Made by a program: the position numbers and the translations under genes. The notes under the pieces are model-generated. The model saw only the letters and a list, made by a program, of their open reading frames with translations, ran no database searches and was not told the DNA's origin. Source: Burkholderiales bacterium (GTDB taxonomy: Bacteria > Pseudomonadota > Gammaproteobacteria > Burkholderiales > SG8-39). From it: a stretch of DNA of 64,000 bases. Shown piece by piece: positions 44,283-54,736 of this stretch. The stretch spans positions 2,069,157 through 2,133,156 of the forward strand of contig JAOSJV010000001.1 of the NCBI GenBank assembly GCA_027493935.1. The letters run 5' to 3'. Position 1 is the stretch's first letter. Each line of letters opens with the position of its first letter.

Positions 44283-44940
44283 GGTGAAGACCGTCCTCGA
44301 GGCCGCGCTCCTCGCGGCGCAGGAGCCGCTATCGATCGGGCAGCTGCGCAAGCTCTTCGACGAGGAGATCGGCCCCGACACCGTGCGCCGCCTGCTCGAC
44401 GAGCTGCGCGGCGACTGGGGCGGGCGCGGTGTCGACCTCGTCAATCTGGCGAGCGGCTGGCGTTTCCAGACGCGGCCCGAGTTCCAGCGCTTCCTCGACC
44501 GCGTGAACCCGGAGAGGGCGCCGCGCTACTCGCGCGCGGTGCTCGAGACGCTCGCGATCATCGCCTACCGTCAGCCGGTCACGCGCGGCGACATCGAGGA
44601 GATCCGCGGCGTCACGGTGTCGCCGAACATCATCAAGACGCTCGAGGCGCGCGAGTGGATCGACGTGGTCGGGCATCGCGACGCTCCCGGGCGTCCCGCG
44701 CTCTACGCCACCACCAAGCGGTTCCTCGACGACCTCGGGCTGCGCTCCCTCGAGGAACTGCCGCCGCTGGAGGAAATCGCGCGCAGCCTCGAAGGAACCC
44801 ACGCGGGAGCGCCTACCGATGCCGGCACCCAAGCCTCGTTCGACGACGCGGCCGCCGAGCCGCGGCCCGAAGCGCCCGCGGTCGAGGCGGCGGGCGACGC
44901 CGCTCCGGGCACCGCGCTCGCCACCGCACAGCAGTCCTGA
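44266..44940 (+). CDS. scpB: Segregation and condensation protein B (ScpB)
   Basis: 224 residues. Two winged-helix domains are visible: [20 protein letters not shown] near the N-terminus, and [20 protein letters not shown] with [20 protein letters not shown], the classic ScpB segment, followed by [20 protein letters not shown]. The last 45 residues are a low-complexity acidic Ala/Pro tail. ScpB binds ScpA and completes the Smc-ScpAB condensin. Start overlaps scpA by 17 bases. The rluB start lies within the tail-coding region, in another frame. Confidence 0.95.
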   Translation: MLNPSEVKTVLEAALLAAQEPLSIGQLRKLFDEEIGPDTVRRLLDELRGDWGGRGVDLVNLASGWRFQTRPEFQRFLDRVNPERAPRYSRAVLETLAIIAYRQPVTRGDIEEIRGVTVSPNIIKTLEAREWIDVVGHRDAPGRPALYATTKRFLDDLGLRSLEELPPLEEIARSLEGTHAGAPTDAGTQASFDDAAAEPRPEAPAVEAAGDAAPGTALATAQQS

Positions 44941-45818
44941 GGCGCCAGCCGCCGGGCGGCGCGACGCGGCGGCCGAAACCGAACGCCGCCGGCCGCGCGA
45001 TCGGCTGGACGGGAGGCGTCTGCCCCAGCGCGCACCGAAGGCGCCGGCCGCGCCCGCCGAAAAGCTGCAGAAGGTGCTCGCCGCGGCAGGGATCGCCTCG
45101 CGGCGCACGGTCGAGGCGTGGATCGCATCTGGCCGGATCGAGGTCAACGGCAAGCCGGCGCACATCGGGCAGCGGGTCGGCCCGCGCGACCGGATCCGGG
45201 TGGACGGACGCGCGTTGGCGGCGCAACCGGCGACTGCAGCACCGCGCGTCCTGCTCTACAACAAACCCGCCGGCGAAATCGTGTCCGCCGCCGATCCGCA
45301 GGGGCGGCCGTCGGTGTTCGAGCGGCTGCCCCGGGTTCGCGGCAGCCGCTGGATCGCGGTGGGCCGGCTCGACTTCAACACGAGCGGGCTGCTCGTCTTC
45401 ACGACCTCCGGCGAGCTCGCGGCGCGGCTGATGCATCCGCGCTACGCGATCGAGCGCGAGTACGCCGTGCGGGTGCAGGGCGCACTCACCGAGGACCACG
45501 TGCGCCGGCTGCTGCGCGGGGTGCCGCTGGCAGACGGGCCGGCGCGTTTCGACACGCTCGTCGACGCGGGCGGGCAGGGCGCCAACCACTGGTACCGCGT
45601 GACGCTGCGCGAGGGTCGCAACCGCGAGGTTCGGCGCATGCTCGAGGCACTGGGGCTGCGGGTGAGCCGCCTGATCCGACTGCGCTTCGGACCGATGGCC
45701 CTGCCGCCAGGGTTGAAGCGCGGGCAGTGGCGGGAGCTCCGGACGCGAGGACGTGGCGGGGCTTCTGGCGCAGCTGCCGGCCGCCGCCCCGCGGTCGGTG
45801 CCTGCCGCGTCCGGGTGA
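44819..45818 (+). CDS. rluB: Ribosomal large subunit pseudouridine synthase B-type (RluB), with a C-terminal frame break
   Basis: RsuA/RluB-family pseudouridine synthase acting on 23S rRNA. An S4 RNA-binding domain ([20 protein letters not shown]) is followed by the catalytic region [20 protein letters not shown] with the nucleophilic Asp, and then [18 protein letters not shown]. The first 75 residues are a very basic Arg/Pro/Ala extension, whose coding region overlaps scpB in another frame; GGGAG precedes the ATG. Near 45745 the frame appears broken: after WREL another frame gives [16 protein letters not shown] and a stop at 45816-45818 (about 332 residues). The uncorrected frame would run to 45931, across the rimP promoter, and is not credible. 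Confidence 0.87.
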
Positions 45819-45855
45819 TCGGCGCCGGCACCCGGCGCCGCGGGTGTGTATCCCG

Positions 45856-45884
45856 TTGTCTGGACGGGCCTTCCCTGTTAGAAT
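45856..45884 (+). promoter_or_regulatory. Promoter of the rimP-nusA-infB operon
   Basis: TTGTCT at 45856-45861 and TAGAAT at 45879-45884 are separated by 17 bases. It lies 49 bases before the rimP GTG and just before a leader hairpin. Confidence 0.7.
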
Positions 45885-45901
45885 CCGCCTCCGATAAGAG
45901 G

Positions 45902-45924
45902 ATGGGCCGCGTGCCCATTTTTTG
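45902..45924 (+). terminator. Leader hairpin with T-run before rimP (possible attenuator)
   Basis: ATGGGC at 45902-45907 pairs with GCCCAT at 45913-45918 around CGCGT, followed by TTTTTTGTTTG. It has the form of a Rho-independent terminator placed between the promoter and rimP. The stem is short, so partial termination, perhaps relieved by NusA, is a reasonable guess. Confidence 0.6.
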
Positions 45925-45932
45925 TTTGTAGC

Positions 45933-46430
45933 GTGAACATGCGAGGCATCGAAGCAGTGCTCGAGCGAACCGTGGCCGGGCTCGGATACGAGTTGGTGGA
46001 CGCCGAACTGCCAGCGCGCGGCCGGCTGGTACGGGTGTTCATCGACCGGCCGGCGGCGGCCGGTGCCGTGCCCGGACATGCCGCGGCGCCGGCCGTGACC
46101 GGCGCGTCGCAAGGCGGTATCTCGGTCGAGGACTGCGAGCGCGTGAGCCGCCACCTCGAGCGCGTGCTCGCGGTCGAGGGGTTCGACTACGACCGCCTCG
46201 AGGTGTCGTCGCCGGGGCTCGACCGAGTGCTCAAGACCGCGGCGCACTTCCGGCGCTTCGCCGGCCAGGAGGCGGAGCTTCGCCTGCGCGTGCCGGTGGG
46301 CAACCGGCGACGCTTCACCGGCGTGCTGCGCGGTGCGACCGAAGCGGCGCTCGACCTCGAGGTCGACGGCGCCGTAATGAGCGTCCCGTTCGAGAATCTG
46401 GAGAAAGCCCGGCTGGTGCCGAAGCTGTAG
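45933..46430 (+). CDS. rimP: Ribosome maturation factor RimP
   Basis: 165 residues, needed for 30S subunit maturation. Family segments: LERTVAGLGYELVDAELPAR at the N-terminus, ISVEDCERVSRHLERVLAVE, and YDRLEVSSPGLDRVLKTAAH, the most conserved RimP motif. The C-terminal SH3-like domain ends VPFENLEKARLVPKL. An insertion of about 15 residues rich in Ala/Pro/Gly (residues 45-60) lies in the first domain and is somewhat longer than usual. The start is GTG at 45933 or ATG at 45939. It opens the rimP-nusA-infB-rbfA-truB operon behind the promoter at 45856. Confidence 0.95.
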   Translation: MNMRGIEAVLERTVAGLGYELVDAELPARGRLVRVFIDRPAAAGAVPGHAAAPAVTGASQGGISVEDCERVSRHLERVLAVEGFDYDRLEVSSPGLDRVLKTAAHFRRFAGQEAELRLRVPVGNRRRFTGVLRGATEAALDLEVDGAVMSVPFENLEKARLVPKL

Positions 46431-46442
46431 GAGAAAGTCGAG

Positions 46443-47921
46443 ATGAGCCGCGAGCTGCTGCTGCTGGTCGACGCGCTGTCGCGCGAGAAGAACGTCCCCA
46501 AGGACATCGTCTTCGGCGCGCTCGAGCTCGCCCTCGGCTCGGCCACCAAGAAGCGCTTCAACGAGGAGGTCGAGGTGCGCGTCGCGATCGACCGCAACAC
46601 CGGGGACTTCGAATCGTTCCGGCGCTGGCAGGTTGTCCCCGATGACGCGGTCGAGTTCCCTGGCCACCAGATCCCGCTTTCCGAGGCGCAGAAGCAGTAC
46701 GGCGACGTGCAGGTCGAGGACTACATCGAGGAGCCGCTCGAGCCGGTCGAGTTCGGGCGTATCGGCGCGCAGGCGGCAAAGCAGGTGATCCTGCAGAAGA
46801 TTCGCGATGCCGAGCGCGAGCAGATCCTGCAGGACTTCCTGGCGCGCAACGACAAGCTGGTGACGGGCACGATCAAGCGAATGGAGCGTGGCAACGCCGT
46901 CATCGAGTCCGGCCGGGTGGAGGCGATCCTGCCGCGCGACCAGATGATCCCGAAGGAGAACCTGAGAATCGGCGACCGATGCCGCGCGTATCTGCTCAAG
47001 ATCGACCGCACGCTGCGCGGGCCACAGCTCGTGCTGTCGCGCACCGCTCCCGAGTTCATCATCGAGCTCTTCCGGCTCGAGGTGCCGGAGATCGAGGAGG
47101 GCCTGCTCGAGATCAAGTCGGCGGCGCGCGACCCCGGAGTGCGCGCCAAGATCGCGGTGCACACCACCGACCGGCGCATCGACCCGATCGGTACCTGCGT
47201 CGGCATGCGCGGGTCGCGGGTGCAGGCGGTCACGCAGGAGCTCGCCGGCGAGCGCGTGGACATCGTGCTTTGGTCGGCCGATCCGGCGCAGTTCGTGATC
47301 GGTGCGCTCGCGCCGGCAGAGGTGCAGTCGATCGTCGTCGACGAGGAGAAGCACTCGATGGACGTGGTGGTGGACGAGGAGAACCTCGCCATCGCGATCG
47401 GTCGCTCCGGGCAGAACGTGCGGCTCGCCTCCGAGCTCACCGGCTGGCAGATCAACCTCATGACCGAGGAGGAGAGCCAGAAGAAGACCGAGGAAGAGAC
47501 CGCCGCGACCCGCCAGCTCTTCATGGAGAAGCTCGACGTCGACCAGGACGTCGCTGACACGCTGGTGCAAGAGGGGTTCTCCACGCTCGAGGAGGTTGCC
47601 TACGTCCCGGTCAACGAGCTGCTCGAGATCGAGGGGTTCGACGAGGCGGTGGTGAACGAGCTGCGTTCGCGCGCGCGCGACGCGCTGCTGGTGCAGGCCA
47701 TACGCAGCGAGGAGAGCATCGAGAACGTCGACCCGGAGCTGCTGCAGCTCGAGGGCATGGACAGCGAGCTCGCGGCGAAGCTTGCTCAGGGCGGCGTGCG
47801 CACGCGCGACGACCTCGCCGACCTCGCGGTCGACGACCTGGTGGAGATCACGCAGATCGACGCGGAGCGGGCGAAGGCGCTGATCATGAAGGCGCGCGCG
47901 CACTGGTTCGCAGAGGAGTGA
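46443..47921 (+). CDS. nusA: Transcription termination/antitermination factor NusA
   Basis: 492 residues, full length. Order: N-terminal RNA-polymerase-binding domain ([20 protein letters not shown]); S1 domain ([20 protein letters not shown]); two KH domains ([40 protein letters not shown]); and two C-terminal acidic repeats ([40 protein letters not shown]). NusA controls pausing, termination and rRNA antitermination. It is 12 bases after rimP and 11 bases before infB, the conserved order. Confidence 0.97.
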   Translation: MSRELLLLVDALSREKNVPKDIVFGALELALGSATKKRFNEEVEVRVAIDRNTGDFESFRRWQVVPDDAVEFPGHQIPLSEAQKQYGDVQVEDYIEEPLEPVEFGRIGAQAAKQVILQKIRDAEREQILQDFLARNDKLVTGTIKRMERGNAVIESGRVEAILPRDQMIPKENLRIGDRCRAYLLKIDRTLRGPQLVLSRTAPEFIIELFRLEVPEIEEGLLEIKSAARDPGVRAKIAVHTTDRRIDPIGTCVGMRGSRVQAVTQELAGERVDIVLWSADPAQFVIGALAPAEVQSIVVDEEKHSMDVVVDEENLAIAIGRSGQNVRLASELTGWQINLMTEEESQKKTEEETAATRQLFMEKLDVDQDVADTLVQEGFSTLEEVAYVPVNELLEIEGFDEAVVNELRSRARDALLVQAIRSEESIENVDPELLQLEGMDSELAAKLAQGGVRTRDDLADLAVDDLVEITQIDAERAKALIMKARAHWFAEE

Positions 47922-47932
47922 GGTAAGGACGC

Positions 47933-50470
47933 ATGGCCCAATCGAGTGTCGCGCAGTTCGCGGGCGAGCTGAAGATGCCGCCGCAAGCGCTTCTGGAGCA
48001 GCTGCGCGCCGCCGGAGTGCACAAGAAGCTGGCGGAAGATCTGCTCACCGAGCAGGATAAGACCAAGCTGCTGGAGTATCTGCGCCGCTCGCACGGAGCG
48101 GCCGAGCCGAAGACCAAGATCACGCTGACCCGCAAGGAAACGAGCGCGATCCGCAAGGCCGACGCCTCCGGCAAGAGCCGCACGATCCAGGTCGAGGTGC
48201 GCAAGAAGCGCGTGTTCGTCAAGCGCGAGGCCGGCGAGACGCCGTCGGCGGTGCCCGAGGCAGTCCCGGCGCCAGCGGCGCCGGCGCCGGTGATCGACGC
48301 GCGCGAAGCGGAGCTGCGGGAGGAGGAGACGCGCCGCCAGGCCGAGCTGGCCGCACGGCAGGCAGCCGAGCTCGCCGAACGCCAGGAGCGCGAGCGGCGG
48401 CTCGCCGAGCAGCGCGCCGCCGAGGAAGCCGCGGCGAAGGCCGCGGCCGCGGCACCCGCGCCCGCGCCGGGCGCCGACACGACGCTGCACAAGGCGAAGA
48501 CCGCCGGCGCGCCGTCGGCCGAAAGGAAGGCCAAGAAGCCGGTCAAGCAGGTCACGGTGTGGCGCGACGAAGGCGCGAAGAAGCGCACCATCAAGACACG
48601 CGGCGATTCGGGCGGCGGCGCCGCGGGCTGGCATACGCCGAAGGTAGCGCGCCACCGCCACACCGGCGGCGAGCAGCTGCAGCCCGCATTCCAGGCGCCC
48701 ACCGAGCCGGTCGTGCGCGAGGTCCACGTGCCCGAGACGATCACCGTCGCCGATCTCGCCCACCGCATGTCGGTCAAGGCGGCCGAGCTGATCAAGATCC
48801 TGATGAAGCTCGGGCAGATGGTCACCATCAACCAGGTGCTCGACCAGGAGACGGCGATGATCGTCGTCGAGGAGATGGGTCACAAGGCGATCGCCGCGAA
48901 GATCGACGACCCGGAGGCCTATCTCGAGCAAGCGGCGCCGGCGCAGGTCGAGGCCGCGCTCGCCCCGCGCGCGCCGGTCGTGACGGTCATGGGCCACGTC
49001 GACCACGGCAAGACGTCGCTCCTCGACTACATCCGCCGCGCGAAGGTCGCGGCCGGCGAGGCCGGCGGCATCACGCAACACATCGGCGCCTACCACGTCG
49101 AGACGCCACGTGGAATGATCACCTTCCTCGACACACCCGGCCACGAGGCGTTCACGGCGATGCGTGCGCGCGGCGCGAAAGTGACCGACCTCGTCATCCT
49201 GGTGGTGGCGGCCGACGACGGGGTGATGCCGCAGACGGTCGAGGCGATCCACCACGCGAAGGCGGGCAACGTTCCGCTGGTGGTGGCACTGAACAAGATC
49301 GACAAACCCGAGGCAAACCCCGAGCGGGTCAAGCAGGGGCTCGTCGCGCAGGGCGTGGTGCCCGAGGAGTACGGCGGGGACGCGCCGTTCGTCCCGGTGT
49401 CGGCGAAGACCGGCAAGGGCGTCGACGACCTGCTCGAGAACGTGCTGCTGCAAGCCGAGGTGCTCGAGCTCAAGGCGCCGGTCGACGCGCCGGCGCACGG
49501 GATCGTGATCGAGGCGCGCCTCGACAAGGGCCGCGGCCCGGTGGCGACCGTGCTGGTGCAGTCGGGCACGCTCAAGCGCGGCGACGTCGTTCTGTGCGGG
49601 GCCGCCTACGGACGCGTGCGCGCGATGCTGGACGAGACCGGCCGCCCGGTGCCCTCGGCCGGGCCGTCGATTCCGGTCGAGATCCAGGGCCTCTCGGAAG
49701 TTCCGAACGCCGGCGAGGAGCTCGCGGTGCTTGCCGACGAGCGCAAGGCGCGCGAGATCGCGCTGTTCCGCCAGGGCAAGTTCCGCGACGTCAAGCTCGC
49801 CCGGCAGCAGGCGGCCAAGCTCGAGAACATGTTCGAGCAGATGGGCGAGGGCGAGGCGAAGGTACTGCCGCTGCTGATCAAGGCCGACGTGCAGGGCTCG
49901 CAGGAAGCTCTGGTGCACGCGCTCTCGCGGCTGTCGACCGAAGAGGTCAAGGTGAGCGTCGTTCACGCCGCGGTCGGCGGCATCACCGAATCGGACGTGA
50001 ACCTCGCGCTCGCCTCGAAGGCGGTGATCATCGGCTTCAACACCCGCGCCGACGCGGCTGCGCGCAAGCTCGCCGAGACCGCGGGCGTGGATATCCGCTA
50101 TTACAACATCATCTACGACGCCGTCGACGAAGTGAAAGCCGCGCTCTCTGGCATGCTCGCCCCGGAGAAGAAGGAAAACGTCCTCGGCCTGGTCGAGATC
50201 CGGCAGGTGTTCAGGATTTCCAAGGTCGGGACGGTGGCCGGGTGCTACGTGCTGGAAGGGCTCGTCCGCCGCAACGCCCGCGTGCGGGTGCTGCGCGACA
50301 ACGTGGTGATCCACGACGGCGACCTCGACTCGCTGAAGCGCTTCAAGGACGACGTGCGCGAGGTGAAGTCCGGCTTCGAGTGCGGCCTCTCGCTGAAGAA
50401 CTTCGACGATATCAAGGTCGGCGACCAGCTCGAGGCCTACGAAGTCCAGGAAGTCGCCCGGACGCTCTAG
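47933..50470 (+). CDS. infB: Translation initiation factor IF-2
   Basis: 845 residues. An N-terminal IF2_N domain ([20 protein letters not shown]) is followed by a charged, Ala/Glu/Arg-rich linker (about residues 110-190) and a second IF2_N domain ([20 protein letters not shown]). The GTPase has G1 [10 protein letters not shown]3 DTPGHEAF, G4 NKID and G5 SAKTGKG. C-terminal domains II-IV end with [22 protein letters not shown]-2 brings initiator tRNA to the 30S subunit. Two N-terminal repeats are usual for proteobacterial IF-2. The gene has no frame breaks. A hairpin repeat follows at 50480. Confidence 0.97.
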   Translation: MAQSSVAQFAGELKMPPQALLEQLRAAGVHKKLAEDLLTEQDKTKLLEYLRRSHGAAEPKTKITLTRKETSAIRKADASGKSRTIQVEVRKKRVFVKREAGETPSAVPEAVPAPAAPAPVIDAREAELREEETRRQAELAARQAAELAERQERERRLAEQRAAEEAAAKAAAAAPAPAPGADTTLHKAKTAGAPSAERKAKKPVKQVTVWRDEGAKKRTIKTRGDSGGGAAGWHTPKVARHRHTGGEQLQPAFQAPTEPVVREVHVPETITVADLAHRMSVKAAELIKILMKLGQMVTINQVLDQETAMIVVEEMGHKAIAAKIDDPEAYLEQAAPAQVEAALAPRAPVVTVMGHVDHGKTSLLDYIRRAKVAAGEAGGITQHIGAYHVETPRGMITFLDTPGHEAFTAMRARGAKVTDLVILVVAADDGVMPQTVEAIHHAKAGNVPLVVALNKIDKPEANPERVKQGLVAQGVVPEEYGGDAPFVPVSAKTGKGVDDLLENVLLQAEVLELKAPVDAPAHGIVIEARLDKGRGPVATVLVQSGTLKRGDVVLCGAAYGRVRAMLDETGRPVPSAGPSIPVEIQGLSEVPNAGEELAVLADERKAREIALFRQGKFRDVKLARQQAAKLENMFEQMGEGEAKVLPLLIKADVQGSQEALVHALSRLSTEEVKVSVVHAAVGGITESDVNLALASKAVIIGFNTRADAAARKLAETAGVDIRYYNIIYDAVDEVKAALSGMLAPEKKENVLGLVEIRQVFRISKVGTVAGCYVLEGLVRRNARVRVLRDNVVIHDGDLDSLKRFKDDVREVKSGFECGLSLKNFDDIKVGDQLEAYEVQEVARTL

Positions 50471-50479
50471 CCGACATCG

Positions 50480-50540
50480 GCCGCCGGAGGGGATGTATGA
50501 GGGGCTTGCCCCTTGTCCCGACTTGGGGCATATGCACAAG
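50480..50540 (-). repeat. Intergenic hairpin element between infB and rbfA, relative of array 3
   Basis: On the minus strand ACAAGGGGCAAGCCCC is followed by TCATACATCCCCTCCGG. The array 3 core reads ACAAGGGGGTGCCCCCTTGT then ATATCCCCCGGCG, so the two are clearly similar. The 163-base gap between infB and rbfA is otherwise without features, although these genes are usually close. Confidence 0.6.
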
Positions 50541-50633
50541 GCGAGTGGTCGCGCTTGCTCGTACGACCGGCGCTCGCGTCGCGCACCTGTCGGTCACCGA
50601 TCGAAGCCGCCGCGAGCGCGCTCTGGCGAACCT

Positions 50634-50996
50634 ATGAGAACCACGCCCAGAACCCGGCGCGTCGCCGACCAGATCCAGCGCGAACTCGCCGAGATCCTGC
50701 ACACGGAGCTCAAAGACCCGCGCGTGCGCATGGTGACCATCACCGGGGTCGAGGTGAGCGCCGACCTCGCCCACGCCAAGGTCTACTTCAGCGCGCTCGC
50801 CGACGCGGCGACGCTCGCGGAGACCTCGGCGGGACTGCGGTGTGCCGCCGGCTTCCTGCGCTCGGCGCTCGGACGCCGCATGCGCATTCACAACATCCCG
50901 GAGCTCACGTTCGTGCACGACGCCACCGTCGAGCAGGGCGTGCGGCTTGCGCGCCTGATCGACGAGGCGATTGCCGGGCGCGACGACGGCAAGTAG
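50634..50996 (+). CDS. rbfA: Ribosome-binding factor A
   Basis: 120 residues, type II KH fold. Family segments: RRVADQIQRELAEILHTELK, VRMVTITGVEVSADLAHAKV and RIHNIPELTFVHDATVEQGV. RbfA binds the 30S subunit and helps 16S rRNA 5'-end processing and cold adaptation. The ATG at 50634 gives the family N-terminus; an open extension back to 50493 covers the hairpin repeat and was rejected. It precedes truB by 12 bases. Confidence 0.95.
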   Translation: MRTTPRTRRVADQIQRELAEILHTELKDPRVRMVTITGVEVSADLAHAKVYFSALADAATLAETSAGLRCAAGFLRSALGRRMRIHNIPELTFVHDATVEQGVRLARLIDEAIAGRDDGK

Positions 50997-51008
50997 GCCG
51001 CGCGCGCG

Positions 51009-51965
51009 ATGGCGAGGAGCGTGCGGTCGCGCGCGAGCGGACGGCGCGAGGTGCACGGCGTCCTGCTGCTCGACAAGGCCCTGGGGATGTCGTCCAACCA
51101 GGCGGTGCAGGCCGTCAAGCGTCTGTACGCGGCGCCACGCGCCGGGCACACCGGAACGCTCGACCCGCTCGCCACCGGCCTGCTGGTGATCGCGCTCGGC
51201 GAGGCGACGAAGTTCGCCGGCGGGCTGCTCGCTGCCGACAAGAGTTACGCGGCGACGATCCGGCTCGGCATCACGACTGCGACCGGCGATGCCGAGGGCG
51301 AGGTGCTGGGGACACATCCGCCGCAGAGCTCGCGCGCGGAAGTCGAGCGGGCGCTGCGCGCGTTCGTCGGCGAGATCGAGCAGGTGCCGCCGATGCACTC
51401 CGCCCTGAAGAAGGGCGGCCGGCCGCTCTACGCCTACGCGCGGGCGGGCGAAACGGTCGAGCGGCAGCCGCGCCGCGTGACCGTTTACGCGCTCGAACTC
51501 GAGGCGTTCGACGGGCGCGACCTGCGGGTGCATGCGCGGGTCGGGAAAGGAACCTACCTCCGCACCCTCGCCGAGGACATCGGACGGCACCTTGGCTGTG
51601 GCGCCCACCTGGGGGCGCTCCGACGCACCGGCGTCGGGCGCTTCCGGGTGGAAGCAGCACTCACGCTGGACGCGCTCGAGCGCATCGAACCGCCGGGCCG
51701 CGCCCGGCTGCTGCATCCGGTGGACGCGATGCTCGCCGGCTTGCCGGAAGTGGCGCTGGATGCGGAGGGCGCCAGGCGTTTCCGCCACGGCCAGGCGGTT
51801 GCGCTCGCCGCCGGCGACGCGCCGGACGCGCCGGCGGCGGATTTGGTGCGCGTCTACGGGCCGGAACGGGTATTCCTCGGCCGTGGCGCGCGCGACGGGC
51901 GGACCGTGCGGCCCGAGCGCGTCGTGGTTCCGCTCGAGCGCAGTGCGCCTTGTGGAACCTCTTGA
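51009..51965 (+). CDS. truB: tRNA pseudouridine(55) synthase TruB
   Basis: 318 residues. The N-terminal motif VLLLDKALGMSSNQAVQAVK and the catalytic motif GHTGTLDPLATGLLVIALGE, with the nucleophilic Asp in TLDPLATG, are both intact. QVPPMHSALKKGGRPLYAYA and VGKGTYLRTLAEDIGRHLGC are also conserved. The C-terminal PUA-like domain covers residues 240-318. TruB makes pseudouridine 55 in the T-loop of all tRNAs. The rpsO promoter lies over its last codons. Confidence 0.96.
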   Translation: MARSVRSRASGRREVHGVLLLDKALGMSSNQAVQAVKRLYAAPRAGHTGTLDPLATGLLVIALGEATKFAGGLLAADKSYAATIRLGITTATGDAEGEVLGTHPPQSSRAEVERALRAFVGEIEQVPPMHSALKKGGRPLYAYARAGETVERQPRRVTVYALELEAFDGRDLRVHARVGKGTYLRTLAEDIGRHLGCGAHLGALRRTGVGRFRVEAALTLDALERIEPPGRARLLHPVDAMLAGLPEVALDAEGARRFRHGQAVALAAGDAPDAPAADLVRVYGPERVFLGRGARDGRTVRPERVVVPLERSAPCGTS

Positions 51966-51979
51966 GCCGAGTGTAAAAT
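51950..51979 (+). promoter_or_regulatory. Candidate rpsO promoter
   Basis: TTGTGG at 51950-51955 and TAAAAT at 51974-51979 are separated by 18 bases. The -35 element is within the end of truB; the -10 is 34 bases before the rpsO ATG. Confidence 0.55.
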
Positions 51980-52013
51980 AGCGGGTTTTCGAGAGAAGCC
52001 GAGCGCACAGGAA

Positions 52014-52283
52014 ATGCCGACCACCACCGCCGACAAGGCGAAGATCATCGACGCGCACCAGCGCAAGCCGGGCGATACCGGCTCACCCGAAGTCCAGATC
52101 GCGCTGCTCACGGCGCGCATCAACGGCCTCGCCGACCACTTCAAGGCCCACGTCAAGGACCACCACTCCCGGCGCGGCCTGCTCAAGATGGTCAGCCAGC
52201 GGCGCCGAATGCTGGACTACCTCAAGCGCACGGATCTCGAGAACTACCGCAAGCTGATCGAGCAGCTTGGACTTCGCAAGTGA
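52014..52283 (+). CDS. rpsO: 30S ribosomal protein S15
   Basis: 89 residues, the standard length. Conserved S15 blocks: [60 protein letters not shown] and [21 protein letters not shown]15 binds the central domain of 16S rRNA early in 30S assembly. Own promoter candidate at 51950 and a strong terminator 7 bases past the stop. The order rpsO-pnp is the usual one; in E. coli both the S15 and PNPase mRNAs are autoregulated, which cannot be judged here. Confidence 0.98.
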   Translation: MPTTTADKAKIIDAHQRKPGDTGSPEVQIALLTARINGLADHFKAHVKDHHSRRGLLKMVSQRRRMLDYLKRTDLENYRKLIEQLGLRK

Positions 52284-52290
52284 CCTCGCC

Positions 52291-52322
52291 AACGCCCACA
52301 CGGCCCCGCCGGTGGGCGTTTT
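52291..52322 (+). terminator. Terminator between rpsO and pnp
   Basis: AACGCCCAC at 52291-52299 pairs with GTGGGCGTT at 52312-52320 around a 12-base GC-rich loop, followed by TT. The T-run is short, so some readthrough into pnp is likely. Confidence 0.75.
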
Positions 52323-52419
52323 GACGAACAGGATTTCCCTCCCGCTTCCCGCCGCCGGAATTGCGACCCCGGCTTACGCCGGCATCCGTCGCGGCGGCCT
52401 CTGAGCAAAGGAGCTGGCG

Positions 52420-54525
52420 TTGAACCCGATTCGCAAGACTTTCACCTACGGCGCCCATACGGTGACGCTGGAAACGGGCGAGATCGCTCGCCAGGCGACC
52501 GGCGCGGTCCTGGTCACCATGGACGACACGGTGGTGCTGTGTGCCGTGGTCGGATCGAAGGCGCCGCGACCGGGCGCCGATTTTCTGCCGCTCACGGTCG
52601 ACTACGTCGAGAAAGCCTACGCCGCAGGGCGCATCCCGGGCGGCTTCTTCAAGCGCGAGGGGCGGCCCTCGGAGAAAGAGGTCCTCACCTCGCGCTTGAT
52701 CGACCGCCCGATCCGGCCGCTCTTCCCGGACGGCTTCTACCACGAGGTGCAGGTCGTCGCGACCGTGATGTCGCTGAACCCCGACATCGATCCCGACATC
52801 CCGGCGATGATCGGCGTGTCTGCGGCGCTCACGCTTTCCGGGATTCCCTTCAACGGTCCGATCGGCGCGGGGCGCATCGGGTACGTCAACGGCGAGTACG
52901 TCATCAACCCGACGGCCGCCCAGCTGCGCGAGAGCGGACTCAATTTGGTGGTGGCGGGGACCGAGCATGCGGTGCTGATGGTCGAATCCGAGGCGCAGGA
53001 GCTCTCCGAGGAGGTGATGCTCGGCGCGGTGGTCTTCGGACACCAGCAGATGCAGACCGCGATCCAGGCGATCCTCGATCTCGCGGACGAGGCCGGGAAG
53101 CCGGCGTGGGACTGGAAGGCGCCGGAGAAGGACGCCGAGCTCGAGGGCCGCATCGTCGCCATGGCCGAGGCCGACCTGCGGGCGGCCTTCGAGGTGAAGC
53201 AGAAACAGGTGCGCAGCCAGCGCCTCGCCGAGATCGAGAAGCGTGTCCTCGATGCGGTCGTGCAGGGCGATGCCGCGCCGGACGCCAACTTCGTCAAGGA
53301 CATCCTGTTCAACCTGCAGGCGAAGATCGTCCGCTCGCAGATCCTCGACGGCGAGCCGCGCATCGACGGCCGCGACACGCGCACGGTACGCCCGATTACG
53401 ATCCGCGCCGGCGTGCTGCCGCGCGCGCACGGCTCGGCGCTCTTCACGCGCGGGGAGACGCAGGCGCTGGTCACCGCCACGCTGGGCACCGGCCGCGACG
53501 AGCAGATTATCGACGCGCTCGCCGGCGAGTACCGCGAGCGCTTCATGCTCCACTACAACATGCCGCCCTACGCAACCGGCGAGACCGGGCGGATGGGCGC
53601 GCCGAAGCGGCGCGAGGTCGGCCACGGCCGGCTCGCGAAGCGTGCAGTCGCCGCGGTGCTGCCGACCGCCGAGGATTTCGCCTACTCGATCCGCGTCGTC
53701 TCCGAGGTCACCGAGTCGAATGGATCGAGTTCGATGGCCTCGGTGTGCGGCGGCAGCCTCGCGCTGATGGACGCCGGTGTCCCGCTCAAGGCGCACGTCG
53801 CCGGGATCGCGATGGGCCTGATCAAGGAGGGCAACCGCTTCGCCGTCCTCACCGACATCCTCGGCGACGAGGATCACCTCGGCGACATGGACTTCAAGGT
53901 GGCCGGCACCGAGCAGGGCGTGACCGCGCTGCAGATGGACATCAAGATCGAGGGTATCACCAAGGAGATCATGCAGGTCGCGCTCGCGCAGGCGCGGGCG
54001 GGGCGCATGCACATCCTCGGGCTGATGCGCCAGGCGCTGGAGACCTCGCGCGCCGAGATCTCGAGCTACGCGCCGCGCATCATCAAGATCAAGATCAACC
54101 CGGAGAAGATCCGCGACGTCATCGGCAAGGGCGGCGTCGTGGTGCGCGCGCTGCAGGAGGAGACCGGCACGACGATCGAGATCGCCGACGACGGCACGAT
54201 CAGCATCGCTTGCATCAGCTCCGAGGGCGGACTCGCGGCCAAGCGCCGGATCGAGGAGATCACGCAAGAGGTCGAGGTCGGACGCGTCTACGACGGCACG
54301 GTTCTGAAGCTACTCGACTTCGGCGCCATCGTCCAGGTGCTGCCCGGCAAGGACGGGCTGCTGCATATCTCGCAGATCAGCCAGCAGCGGGTGAACAACG
54401 TTTCCGACTTCCTCAAGGAAGGGCAGGCGGTGAAGGTGAAGGTCCTCGAGGCCGACGAGAAGGGTCGGCTGCGTCTGTCGATGAAGGCGGTCACCGAGGC
54501 CGAAGCGACCGCATCGGCGAGCTGA
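52420..54525 (+). CDS. pnp: Polyribonucleotide nucleotidyltransferase (PNPase)
   Basis: 701 residues, complete. Two RNase PH domains (residues 1-210 and 310-540) flank an all-helical domain. The first has [20 protein letters not shown]; the second, catalytic one has [20 protein letters not shown] and [20 protein letters not shown], with the metal-binding Asp pair. KH domain: [21 protein letters not shown]1 domain: [20 protein letters not shown]. The start is TTG at 52420, set by AAAGGAG six bases upstream and the family N-terminus [11 protein letters not shown]. PNPase is the 3'-5' phosphorolytic exoribonuclease of the degradosome. Confidence 0.97.
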   Translation: MNPIRKTFTYGAHTVTLETGEIARQATGAVLVTMDDTVVLCAVVGSKAPRPGADFLPLTVDYVEKAYAAGRIPGGFFKREGRPSEKEVLTSRLIDRPIRPLFPDGFYHEVQVVATVMSLNPDIDPDIPAMIGVSAALTLSGIPFNGPIGAGRIGYVNGEYVINPTAAQLRESGLNLVVAGTEHAVLMVESEAQELSEEVMLGAVVFGHQQMQTAIQAILDLADEAGKPAWDWKAPEKDAELEGRIVAMAEADLRAAFEVKQKQVRSQRLAEIEKRVLDAVVQGDAAPDANFVKDILFNLQAKIVRSQILDGEPRIDGRDTRTVRPITIRAGVLPRAHGSALFTRGETQALVTATLGTGRDEQIIDALAGEYRERFMLHYNMPPYATGETGRMGAPKRREVGHGRLAKRAVAAVLPTAEDFAYSIRVVSEVTESNGSSSMASVCGGSLALMDAGVPLKAHVAGIAMGLIKEGNRFAVLTDILGDEDHLGDMDFKVAGTEQGVTALQMDIKIEGITKEIMQVALAQARAGRMHILGLMRQALETSRAEISSYAPRIIKIKINPEKIRDVIGKGGVVVRALQEETGTTIEIADDGTISIACISSEGGLAAKRRIEEITQEVEVGRVYDGTVLKLLDFGAIVQVLPGKDGLLHISQISQQRVNNVSDFLKEGQAVKVKVLEADEKGRLRLSMKAVTEAEATASAS

Positions 54526-54557
54526 CGCGGCCGAAAGCGCGCGAAGCGCACCCGAGC

Positions 54558-54722
54558 GGCGTCATCCCCGCGCACGCGGGGATCGTGCGCAGTCGTACTG
54601 CCGGAGTCCTATTTCCCCGATATCTCGCTTGCGGCGCTCTTGGGGATGACCGACCCGGACTCGCGGCCGAGGCTCGCCTGGATCCCCGAATTCGCGCCAG
54701 CGGCGCTCTCGGGGATGACCGT
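54558..54722. repeat. Compound copies of the GTCATCCCC / GGGGATGAC repeat
   Basis: GTCATCCCC at the left is inverted relative to GGGGATGACC near 54645 and again near 54712, with CTGGATCCCCGAATTCGCG between. This looks like two overlapping or nested copies of the element seen at 34705. It fills the gap between the convergent pnp and dksA genes. Confidence 0.65.
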
Positions 54723-54736
54723 CGCTTACGCGACGG

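Noticed and set aside
45819..45931. C-terminal extension of RluB across the rimP promoter
   Set aside because: The frame appears shifted near 45745; the alternative frame continues the family sequence and stops at 45818, and the extension would cover a good promoter and hairpin.
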